NCBI GenBank assembly: GCA_026984675.1
Contig: JALSRQ010000108.1
Location: forward strand, 1-43,803
Origin: Thermaceae bacterium
GTDB lineage: Bacteria; Deinococcota; Deinococci; Deinococcales; Marinithermaceae
Direction: 5' to 3'
DNA length: 43,803 nt
The stretch's first letter is position 1. The number at the start of each line of letters is the position of its first letter. Shown in pieces: positions 24,013 through 31,212 of this stretch. The notes beneath the pieces are model-generated. The model ran no database searches. It was not told the origin of the DNA and saw nothing but the letters and a program-made list of their open reading frames with translations. The position numbers were made by a program, and so were the translations under genes.

Positions 24013-24837
24013 TTGCGTCGACTTCGCTGGATCCTGGTGGCCGCCCTCCTGCTGCTGGCTGGCGTGGCCGCCTGGTTTCTTTTCTTCTGGGGGCTTTCCC
24101 TGGCGGTCGCCTGGTACTTAAACGCGGTGCAGTTCACCCCCGCCAAGGTCGCCTTCTACGCCGATTCGATCCGAAAGGGCGCCGAGGTCACCCTGAAGCT
24201 CACCGTGATCAGCTCGGCGGCCGGTCTGGTGCTCGGCCTGCTGGCCGGGGTCTCCAAGCTCTCCAAGAACCCCCTCTTTCGCCACCCCGCCACCTTCTAC
24301 GTCTGGCTGGTGCGGGGGACCCCCCTCCTGGTCCAGATCCTCTTCGCCTACAACGGCCTGCCCTACCTGCTCGCGCCCCTTTGGGACCGGCTCCAGCCCC
24401 TGGGGGTGCCGCCGATCCAGGACGTGCTCACCGACTACTGGGCGGCCTTCATCGCCCTTTCCTTCAACGTCGGCGCCTACAACGCCGAGGTGATCCGGGC
24501 GGGCATCCTGGCGATTCCCAGGGGCCAGTGGGAGGCGGCCCAGTCGCTCGGGCTCTCCCAGGCCCAGGTGATGCGGCACGTGGTGATCCCCCAGGCGGTG
24601 CGGATCGTGGTGCCCCCCCTGGTCAACAACGTGGTGGCGTTGCTCAAGGACTCCTCGCTGGCCTACACGATCGGCCTCTTCGAGCTGGTGATGGCCGGCC
24701 AGCGCATCATCTCGGCGACCTTCCGCCCGGTTCCGGTCTACCTGGCGGTGGCGGCGGTCTACCTCCTCCTCACCACCGTGATGACCTTCTTCACCAACTG
24801 GCTGGAGCGGCGCTTCCAGACCCAGGGGGCCCACTAG
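24013..24837 (+). CDS. Polar amino-acid ABC transporter permease
   Basis: A 274-residue permease of the His/Glu/Gln/Arg family. After an N-terminal hydrophobic segment it has the conserved KGAEVTLKLTVISSAAGLVLG, WLVRGTPLLVQILFAYNGLP and the EAA loop EAAQSLGLSQAQVMRHVVIP, then LKDSSLAYTIGLFEL. The start is taken as TTG at 24013 because GGAGG lies 4 nt before it; the frame is open to 23980 but that part runs through the hairpin. It presumably works with the binding protein upstream and the ATPase at 31213. Confidence 0.88.
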   Translation: MRRLRWILVAALLLLAGVAAWFLFFWGLSLAVAWYLNAVQFTPAKVAFYADSIRKGAEVTLKLTVISSAAGLVLGLLAGVSKLSKNPLFRHPATFYVWLVRGTPLLVQILFAYNGLPYLLAPLWDRLQPLGVPPIQDVLTDYWAAFIALSFNVGAYNAEVIRAGILAIPRGQWEAAQSLGLSQAQVMRHVVIPQAVRIVVPPLVNNVVALLKDSSLAYTIGLFELVMAGQRIISATFRPVPVYLAVAAVYLLLTTVMTFFTNWLERRFQTQGAH

Positions 24838-24843
24838 GGGCAA

Positions 24844-24884
24844 CCCTCCCGCGCCCCCCTCGTACACTGGGGGCGGGGAGGGGG
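24844..24884 (+). promoter_or_regulatory. Hairpin enclosing a -10 box, with the ribosome site in its 3' arm
   Basis: CCCTCCCGCGCCCCC (24844-24858) can pair imperfectly with GGGGGCGGGGAGGG (about 24869-24882). The loop holds TACACT (24863-24868), a possible -10. The 3' arm contains the purine-rich ribosome site of the small ORF at 24889. Read-through RNA would hide that site; RNA started at the internal promoter would lack the 5' arm. Confidence 0.4.
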
Positions 24885-24888
24885 CCCG

Positions 24889-25035
24889 ATGGTTCCGACG
24901 CCGCACGACCTTTGGTTTAGGATCTTCTACGACCTCGGAATCCTGGCGCTGGTACTGGTGGTTGTCTGGGGGGCGTTCGTCGTTTACGACGCCCGCAAGG
25001 AGGACGCCGGGGAGGGGCGCGATGGCGAGGATTGA
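24889..25035 (+). CDS. 48-residue single-span membrane protein overlapping the proton ATPase
   Basis: ATG at 24889 with GGGGAGGGGG 4 nt upstream opens a 48-codon frame ending TGA at 25033-25035. The product has a short polar N-terminus with aromatic residues (MVPTPHDLWFRIFYD), one hydrophobic helix (LGILALVLVVVWGAFVVYDA) and an acidic tail (RKEDAGEGRDGED). It overlaps the start of the P-type ATPase gene by 14 bp, so it is likely translationally coupled and may be a small accessory subunit, by analogy with KdpF or sarcolipin-type peptides (inference). No family was recognised. Confidence 0.6.
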   Translation: MVPTPHDLWFRIFYDLGILALVLVVVWGAFVVYDARKEDAGEGRDGED

Positions 25036-27670
25036 CGAGTTTAAGGACCTCCCGGTCGAGGAGGCGCTCCGGCGCCTCGCGGTGGACCCGGAGCGCGGGC
25101 TTTCCCACGACGAGGTCGAAAAAAGGCTCGCCCAGTACGGCCGCAACGAGGTGCCCGAGAAGGAGGAGTCCTTCTGGCACCGGGTCTTCCGGCGGTTTTG
25201 GGGGCCGATCCCCTGGATGATCGAGGCCGCCGCCCTCCTCTCCGCCCTGGTCCACAAGTGGGAGGACTTCGTCATCATCCTGGTGATGCTCTTCGTCAAC
25301 GCCGGGGTGGATCTCTGGCAGGAGGGGCGGGCGCTCTCGGCCCTAAAGGTGCTTAAGGAGAAGCTCGCCAAAAAGGCCCTGGTGCTCCGGGACGGAAGCT
25401 GGCAGGAGGTCGACGCCCGCGAGCTGGTTCCCGGCGACGTGGTCAAGCTCAAGATCGGCGACATCGTTCCCGCCGACGCCAAGCTGATCGGCGGCGGCGA
25501 CTTCCTCCTGGTCGACCAGTCGGCCCTTACCGGCGAGAGCCTGCCGGTGCAGAAAAAGCCCGGCGACGTAATCTACGCCAACTCGGTGGTCAAGCAGGGG
25601 GAGATGCTGGCGGTGGTGGTCGCCACCGGCCTGGCGACCTACTTTGGGACCACCGTCCAGCTGGTGGCCCGGGCCGAGCGGGAGGAGCGGAGCCACTTCC
25701 AGCAGCTGGTCATCCAGGTGGGGAACTTCTTGATCGGGCTCACCCTGGTGGTGGTCGGCGTCATGATCGTCGTTGAGTTGGGCCGGGGCCGTCCCTGGGA
25801 GGACCTCCTCCGCTACGCCCTGGTGCTCACCGTGGCCGCGATCCCGGTGGCGCTGCCAGCGGTGCTCACGGTGACCATGGCGGTAGGGGCCCTCTACCTC
25901 GCCAAGCGGCAGGTGATCGTGAGCCGGCTGGCCTCGATCGAGGAGCTCGCCGGGGTCGACGTGCTCTGCTCCGACAAGACCGGGACCCTGACCCAAAACC
26001 GGATGACCGTCTCCGACCCCTACGTGGTCGAGGGCCGCACCCCCGAGGAGCTCATGTTCCTGGCCGGGCTGGCCTCGAGGGAGGAAAACCAGGACCCCAT
26101 CGAGCTCCCGATCTTTCGGTGGCTCAAGGAAAAGGGCCTCTACCCGCGCCTTAAGAACTACCGCCAGCTCAAGTTCGTCCCCTTCGATCCGGTGAGGAAG
26201 CGCACCGAGGCCCTGGTCGAGGGTGAGGGCAAGCGGATGGTGGTCGCCAAGGGGGCGCCCCAGGTGATCCTGGAGCTTTCCGATCCCTCGGAGTTCGACC
26301 TGAAGGCCGCCCAGGCCCAGGTCGAGCGCTTCGCCGAGAACGGCTTCCGCACCCTGGCGGTCGCCTATCGCGACCCCGATGAGGAGAGGTTCCACTTCGT
26401 GGGGCTGATCCCCCTCTTCGACCCGCCCCGGGAGGACTCCAAGGAGGCCATCGCCGAGGCCAAGCGCTTCGGGGTCGAGGTCAAGATGATCACCGGCGAT
26501 AACGTCGCCATCGCGCGGTACATCGCTCGCCTTTTGGGGATCGGCGACCGGATCCTCTCCGCCCGGGAGCTCAAAGGGGAGACCTACGAGGAGTACGCGA
26601 TCCTGGCCGAGGTCCTGGCCGAGGCCTTCTACCGCGTCGAGGGGATCCCCGAGGATCAGGCGCAAAGGAAAGGGCGGGCGATCGCCGAGCTGGTGAGGAA
26701 GGAGCTGGAGAATAAGAAGCTCCCCCAGGGCTTCGTTAAGCGCCACGAGTCCGAGATCATCCGCCTCATCGAGGAGGCGAACGGTTTCGCCGAGGTCTTT
26801 CCCGAGGACAAGTACTTCATCGTCGACAAGCTTCAGCGGGCCGGCCACATTGTGGGCATGACCGGGGATGGCGTGAACGACGCCCCCGCCCTCCGCAAGG
26901 CCGATGCCGGCATTGCGGTCTCCGGGGCCACCGACGCCGCCCGGGCGGCGGCCGCGCTGGTGCTCTTGGCCCCCGGCCTCCGGGTGATCGTGCGGGCGAT
27001 GGAGGTGGCCCGGCAGATCTTCGGCCGGATGGAGGCCTACACCGTCTACCGGATCGCCGAGACCGTGCGGGTGATCTTCTTCATGGCGTTTTCCATCATG
27101 CTGCTCGGGTTCTACCCGGTCACCGCCCTGATGATCATCCTGCTCGCCCTCCTCAACGACATTCCCATCCTCACCATCGCCTACGACCGGGCCAAGGTGA
27201 GTCCCAGGCCGGTGCGGTGGGACATCTACGAGCTCCTGGTCATGTCCACCGTGCTGGGGTTTGCCGGGGTGGCCTCCTCGTTCACCATCTTCTTCCTGCT
27301 CGCGGAATACTGGAGACTTCCCCACGACATGATTCAATCCATCATCTTCGCCAAGTTGGTGGTGGCCGGGCACTGGACGATCTACAACACGCGCATCAAG
27401 GATTGGTTCTGGCGGAAGCCCTATCCGTCTATGGCCCTTTTCTTAGCCACCATGGGCACCAGTTTCCTGGGTACCCTTCTGGCCGTGTACGGGTTCGGTC
27501 TGGTGACCCCGGTGGGGTGGGGATGGGGGCTTGTGATCTGGGGGTACACCTCCGTATGGTTCCTGTTTAACGACACGGTGAAGATGTGGGTGCTCCGGAT
27601 GTACTGGAAAAAGCGCTTCCTCTTCGCCCCCGGTCATTTCAGCGGGCTCAAGCACCTCTTTGGGGAATAG
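25022..27670 (+). CDS. P3A-type plasma-membrane proton-efflux ATPase
   Basis: An 882-residue P-type ATPase predicted to pump protons out of the cell. The actuator-domain TGES is at about residue 170, the phosphorylation site Asp318 is in CSDKTGTLTQN, KGAPQVI is in the nucleotide domain and TGDGVNDAPALRKADAG is at about 613. The sequence WGPIPWMIEAAALLSA and the lack of heavy-metal motifs fit the P3A subfamily. An insert of about 65 residues (about 520-585, rich in Glu/Lys) lies in the cytoplasmic domain before EVFPEDKYFIVD. The start at 25022 has GGGGAGGGG; upstream in-frame codons overlap the small membrane ORF. Codons after about 27290 become richer in A/T. Confidence 0.92.
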   Translation: MARIDEFKDLPVEEALRRLAVDPERGLSHDEVEKRLAQYGRNEVPEKEESFWHRVFRRFWGPIPWMIEAAALLSALVHKWEDFVIILVMLFVNAGVDLWQEGRALSALKVLKEKLAKKALVLRDGSWQEVDARELVPGDVVKLKIGDIVPADAKLIGGGDFLLVDQSALTGESLPVQKKPGDVIYANSVVKQGEMLAVVVATGLATYFGTTVQLVARAEREERSHFQQLVIQVGNFLIGLTLVVVGVMIVVELGRGRPWEDLLRYALVLTVAAIPVALPAVLTVTMAVGALYLAKRQVIVSRLASIEELAGVDVLCSDKTGTLTQNRMTVSDPYVVEGRTPEELMFLAGLASREENQDPIELPIFRWLKEKGLYPRLKNYRQLKFVPFDPVRKRTEALVEGEGKRMVVAKGAPQVILELSDPSEFDLKAAQAQVERFAENGFRTLAVAYRDPDEERFHFVGLIPLFDPPREDSKEAIAEAKRFGVEVKMITGDNVAIARYIARLLGIGDRILSARELKGETYEEYAILAEVLAEAFYRVEGIPEDQAQRKGRAIAELVRKELENKKLPQGFVKRHESEIIRLIEEANGFAEVFPEDKYFIVDKLQRAGHIVGMTGDGVNDAPALRKADAGIAVSGATDAARAAAALVLLAPGLRVIVRAMEVARQIFGRMEAYTVYRIAETVRVIFFMAFSIMLLGFYPVTALMIILLALLNDIPILTIAYDRAKVSPRPVRWDIYELLVMSTVLGFAGVASSFTIFFLLAEYWRLPHDMIQSIIFAKLVVAGHWTIYNTRIKDWFWRKPYPSMALFLATMGTSFLGTLLAVYGFGLVTPVGWGWGLVIWGYTSVWFLFNDTVKMWVLRMYWKKRFLFAPGHFSGLKHLFGE

Positions 27671-27671
27671 C

Positions 27672-27690
27672 GATACCCGTTTGATACCCG
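27672..27690 (+). repeat. Two GATACCCG direct repeats, 11-bp period (possible SARP operator)
   Basis: GATACCCG occurs at 27672-27679 and 27683-27690, exactly one helical turn (11 bp) apart. The second copy ends 8 bp before the TAGCGT -10 box. This is the spacing described for Streptomyces SARP activators, whose repeats overlap the -35. The cassette's last gene encodes a SARP-like regulator, so autoregulation is plausible. Confidence 0.6.
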
Positions 27691-27698
27691 CGTCCCGC

Positions 27699-27704
27699 TA
27701 GCGT
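27699..27704 (+). promoter_or_regulatory. Putative -10 box (TAGCGT) of the permease-regulator cassette
   Basis: TAGCGT lies 6 nt before the ATG at 27711 with no Shine-Dalgarno, suggesting a leaderless transcript. There is no consensus -35; the direct repeats take its place. Confidence 0.45.
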
Positions 27705-27710
27705 TCGGGC

Positions 27711-27917
27711 ATGGCAAACGCCGTGCCCGAGATTTGCCGTTTTTGGGAGACCGTGTACGTCTACCAGGGCCGTCGCTTCGGCGTTTGGTCCTGGAACGGC
27801 CGCGAAGTGATCTTGCTCGCGCTCGACGGGGAGCGGCCGCACTTTGTCTCCCTGGCGTTCGAGGAGTTCGACAGGCTCGCGTGCAGAGAGGAGGGAACCA
27901 ATGGCGAAGCTACGTAG
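27711..27917 (+). CDS. Small hypothetical protein (68 aa), first gene of the cassette
   Basis: A 68-residue soluble protein of unknown function. Its centre is beta-rich (ETVYVYQGRRFGVWSWNG, REVILLALDGERPHFVSLA) and could form a small SH3-like barrel, followed by an acidic tail. Real coding is supported by the promoter-like box 6 nt upstream and the overlap of its last 17 bp with the APC permease gene, whose ribosome site lies inside it. Confidence 0.6.
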   Translation: MANAVPEICRFWETVYVYQGRRFGVWSWNGREVILLALDGERPHFVSLAFEEFDRLACREEGTNGEAT

Positions 27918-29178
27918 GCGGATCGGTGTTTTTCAGGGAGTCGGGATCGCGGTCGGGATGGTGGTGGGCTCGGGCATCTTCGGCTTGCCCGGGCTGGCGA
28001 TCGAAAAAGTGGGTCCTCATCTTGCTATTTGGTCTTGGATCGCGATTTCGCTGATGGTTGCACCGATGATTTACGTCTTTATGCGCTTAGGTATGCGCTT
28101 TCCGGAGGCGGGGGGCTTGGCCCGGTATGCCGAGGCCGTGCTCGGCCGGTGGGCGGAATACGGGGTCACGGCCGCCTTACTGGGAACCTACTCGATCGGC
28201 ATTCCGGCGCTCGCGATCGTGGGAGCCGCGTACTTGCAACGCCTGCTTCACCTGCCCTTCTCGCTGGACCTTCTCGCCTTCCTCGTGCTGGCCGCGGTAA
28301 CCCTCTTCAACGTTGTGGGCGTACGGGTGGCCTCGACCGTGAACACCGTTTCCTTGCTGACCATTTTCGCCCTGATCGCTTTTCTAGGGATCGTACAATT
28401 TCACGCCGTTTTAGAGGGGGCACGCTTGCTTCACACCCCCCTTCTGCCCGCGGACGTGCCGCTAGGCAGGGTTTGGAAGGTCCTTGCGATCCTCTTCTGG
28501 GCCTATCTCGGGTGGGAAAACCTTTCCTTTGGCCTGGAGGAGTTCGAGCAGCCCCGGCGGACGATTCCCCGCGTTTATTGGGGAAGTTATGGGTTGGTCG
28601 TTGTCGTCTACCTGGCCCTGGCGATGTTGGCGAGCGGGGGTGCCGGCCTTGGGCTGCGCGTCGAGGGTATTAGCGGGCTTTCCGAGCTTTTGCCGGAGCG
28701 GTTCCGTGCGCTCCTTTTGCTCGCGATCGTCGCCATCGTATTGGCCAATGCCAATTCCTGGGTCTTCGGAGCGAGTCGGCTCGTGTTCGCGGCTGCCCGA
28801 TCGGGCATTCTCTTTCGTGGGCTGGCCGTTCTGGATTCCCGGGGTTTGCCGGTACGGGCACTTTTGGCGATGTTGGTTTTTTACGGGCTATTTTTGTTTG
28901 CAAAAAGCGTGTTGGGATTTGGTGTTGGGGATGTGATTGCCCTGGTAAGCCAAAACTTCATCGTTCTCTACTTGATTAGTCTCTTCGCGTTTGCACGGCT
29001 TTTCGCGGGGGCTTTGGACCGCTTTGCTTTTTCCCTGAGCTTGTTCGTGATCGGGGTCATGCTAAGCGGTTTTCGATACTGGCTGGTCTACCCCTTGCTG
29101 TTGATGTTCCTCGGCTATACCGTTTGGAAGCGAGTCAACAAGGAAAAGGAAGAGGGTGCCCATGAAGGGAATGCGTAG
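27901..29178 (+). CDS. APC-superfamily amino-acid permease
   Basis: A 425-residue membrane protein with about 11-12 hydrophobic segments. The first helix carries the APC substrate motif GVGIAVGMVVGSGIFGLPG (about residues 13-31), and the middle has WENLSFGLEEFEQPRRTIPR, typical of amino-acid transporters of the APC family including YjeH-like exporters. Direction and substrate are unknown. The start at 27901 has GAGGAGGG 5-6 nt before it; the frame is open further upstream. Codons such as TTT, TTG and ATT are clearly more frequent than in flanking genes, suggesting acquisition from elsewhere. Confidence 0.85.
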   Translation: MAKLRRRIGVFQGVGIAVGMVVGSGIFGLPGLAIEKVGPHLAIWSWIAISLMVAPMIYVFMRLGMRFPEAGGLARYAEAVLGRWAEYGVTAALLGTYSIGIPALAIVGAAYLQRLLHLPFSLDLLAFLVLAAVTLFNVVGVRVASTVNTVSLLTIFALIAFLGIVQFHAVLEGARLLHTPLLPADVPLGRVWKVLAILFWAYLGWENLSFGLEEFEQPRRTIPRVYWGSYGLVVVVYLALAMLASGGAGLGLRVEGISGLSELLPERFRALLLLAIVAIVLANANSWVFGASRLVFAAARSGILFRGLAVLDSRGLPVRALLAMLVFYGLFLFAKSVLGFGVGDVIALVSQNFIVLYLISLFAFARLFAGALDRFAFSLSLFVIGVMLSGFRYWLVYPLLLMFLGYTVWKRVNKEKEEGAHEGNA

Positions 29179-29521
29179 GGGCCCATCGTTCATCGCACGG
29201 GTGGTGGGCCGTTTCTTAAACGTATACGCTTTGGTAGGAGAAGGGCGGGAGAAAGTGTGGAGAGACTACTCGATTGCGGAGCAGCTTGCGCTCCACTCGG
29301 TGGTTGCTTTTCCTCGGACCGGGTACGTTATGGAGCGGTTTCAGCCCCCGCATTGGCTTGAAAAGAAGGTCCTCTATGCTCCGAGGTTAAAGCACCACCA
29401 GGTTTCTGCTTCCGCAATCCGGAATGGGCAGGTTCCCGATTCACTCCTCCCCACGTTCGTACCCGAAGCGGTTGCCAGGTATATCTCCGAAAGGAACCCG
29501 TGGGCACAGGATAGCGGTTAA
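29162..29521 (+). CDS. Unknown protein (119 aa) between permease and regulator
   Basis: A basic 119-residue protein that I do not recognise. No signal peptide or membrane span is seen. It contains NVYALVGEGREKVWRDYS, then PRTGYVMERFQPPHWLEKKV and a C-terminal LLPTFVPEAVARYISER. The ATG at 29162 overlaps the permease end by 17 bp and has GGAAGAGGG upstream; a GTG 6 nt earlier (29156) is also possible. Its TAA overlaps the ATG of the regulator (TAATG), so it is translated together with both neighbours and probably acts with them. Confidence 0.65.
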   Translation: MKGMRRGPSFIARVVGRFLNVYALVGEGREKVWRDYSIAEQLALHSVVAFPRTGYVMERFQPPHWLEKKVLYAPRLKHHQVSASAIRNGQVPDSLLPTFVPEAVARYISERNPWAQDSG

Positions 29522-31203
29522 TGGCTGGCGGAAAGCGAGCGGCGCAAAACCCTGACTGTTTGCAGCTTCTTGAGCGGGCGATCGATCTCGGCCGGGAACC
29601 CCTGGCTATCGCCTTATTGGCTCGGGCCCAAAGGCGCAGGGGCGACTCTCCCGACGTTTGGGCGCTTGCCGCCGCCTACGCCTACTGGAGCGGGCGCGTT
29701 GGGGAGGCAGCGGAAAAGGCCCTCAAAGCGGCACAGCTCGGGACCACCTTTCGCTCGGCGTTTTGGGCTGCGCGAACGCTGGAGTGGCGCGACCCGCTCC
29801 TTTCCGAGAAGTACTTCCGGCTTGCCGTGGAGCTGGCGGAGGAGGCGTCGGACTGGCCCAACCTGGCCAGGGCGTCGGCGGGGCTGGCCCGCAATCTGGC
29901 GCTTCAAGCGGCGTACCCGGAGGCCGCCGGATTGGCGCGCTGGGCCCTCGATCTTTGCGAGCGGCTCCCCGAGTGCCAAAAACGGGAAACGACCTACTTG
30001 GAGGTCGTGCGGGCCTACTCCGAGACGGGCCTCTTGTCGGCTAAAGACAGCGACTTGGGAGTTCTCGAAGAGCACCTTCAGCGCGCGCTTTCAAGGGCGT
30101 ACAGGGTTCGCTCGGTGTACACCCGCCCCCTTTGGTTGCAACGTTTCTACCTCGCGCTATCCAGGGGGGAGGTTTCGGAGGCGGCCCAGTACCTAAAGAG
30201 GGCCACGCGGTTTTTGCGTTCGCGGGTGGCGGCGATGCTTTTCCTTATTCCCGAGGTGCGCTTGGCCCTGGAGGGTGGTGCGGGGGCGACGGAGGTCGTG
30301 CGCGCGACTCGGCCGCTCGCACAGGGTATGGACTCCGTATTCTCCCGCTACCACGTTCTGGCCGAAGGCATGGCCGCGGTGATCGAGGCCCCCGAACGCG
30401 CGGTGGCCTACCTGGAGGAGGCGCGCACGCGGTTTCAAAACCCGCTCAACGCGGTGGAACTGGCCCGCGCCACCCTCTACCTGGCCGGCGCTTATCAGCT
30501 TCTCGGCGATGCCAGGTCGGCCCGGAGGGTTTTAGCGGAGGCCGGCAAGGCGGTCGAGGGGCTCTCCGACCCGGCGGTGCGGGCGCTCGTAGGCCCCTCG
30601 GAGCTACGTCCCAGGCTAGCGAGATCGGGGGGGTTGGAGCTTTACTTCATGGGCGGGTTGAAGGCCACGCGATTTGGACAGGCGGTGCCATTGAGCCTGC
30701 GCCAGGCCGAGCTGCTGGTCGCCCTTCTCGCCGAGGGGCGGCCGCTTAGTGCCGCCGAGCTGGCCGCACGGGTTTGGGAGCGCCCGGTCTCGGACGTGGT
30801 GGTGCGAAATCAGATCGCCCGGCTACGATTGCACGTACGTCTGGACTCCAATCCCTACCGCGTTTTGGATAGGGTCTGGGCCGACTTTCTGGAGATCCCG
30901 GTGCTCTTAAGGGAAGGGCGGCTTGCGCGGGCGCTCGCGCTCTACCGCCCGCCTCTTTTGCCCACTTCCACCGCTCCTGTGGTCGAGGAATGGCGGGTTC
31001 GGCTCCGGGAAGAGGTGAAACGCGCGGTCATGGAGACCGCCGACCCCCACCTGCTTTTAAGGCTCGCCGACATCGAGGGCGACGATCCGGAGCTTTGGGA
31101 GGCGGCGGCACGGGCGTGGCCGAGGGGATCGGTTTGCCGCGGTCTGGCGGAGGGAAGGTTGCGGGCTGCGCTCGGAGACGAGGATCGATCGCCCAGCGGG
31201 TAG
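29521..31203 (+). CDS. TPR-containing SARP-like transcriptional regulator
   Basis: A 560-residue protein. Residues about 1-360 are helical repeats of TPR type (ALLARAQRRRGDSPDVWALA, NLARASAGLARNLALQAAYP, LYLAGAYQLLGDARSARRVL). Residues about 375-455 form an OmpR/SARP-like winged helix: LELYFMGGLKATRFG, PLSLRQAELLVALLAEGRPL, SAAELAARVWERPVS, VVRNQIARLRLHV. A short BTAD-like tail follows (GRLARALALYRPPLLP). The domain order, TPR first and DNA-binding part late, is the reverse of classical Streptomyces SARPs. It probably controls its own cassette through the repeats at 27672-27690. The start overlaps the previous stop. Confidence 0.75.
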   Translation: MAGGKRAAQNPDCLQLLERAIDLGREPLAIALLARAQRRRGDSPDVWALAAAYAYWSGRVGEAAEKALKAAQLGTTFRSAFWAARTLEWRDPLLSEKYFRLAVELAEEASDWPNLARASAGLARNLALQAAYPEAAGLARWALDLCERLPECQKRETTYLEVVRAYSETGLLSAKDSDLGVLEEHLQRALSRAYRVRSVYTRPLWLQRFYLALSRGEVSEAAQYLKRATRFLRSRVAAMLFLIPEVRLALEGGAGATEVVRATRPLAQGMDSVFSRYHVLAEGMAAVIEAPERAVAYLEEARTRFQNPLNAVELARATLYLAGAYQLLGDARSARRVLAEAGKAVEGLSDPAVRALVGPSELRPRLARSGGLELYFMGGLKATRFGQAVPLSLRQAELLVALLAEGRPLSAAELAARVWERPVSDVVVRNQIARLRLHVRLDSNPYRVLDRVWADFLEIPVLLREGRLARALALYRPPLLPTSTAPVVEEWRVRLREEVKRAVMETADPHLLLRLADIEGDDPELWEAAARAWPRGSVCRGLAEGRLRAALGDEDRSPSG

Positions 31204-31206
31204 ACT
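31201..31206 (+). promoter_or_regulatory. Putative -10 box (TAGACT) of the amino-acid ABC ATPase gene
   Basis: TAGACT lies 6 nt before the GTG at 31213 and includes the TAG stop of the regulator gene, so the ATPase gene can be transcribed on its own, leaderless. Confidence 0.5.
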
Positions 31207-31212
31207 GAAGCG

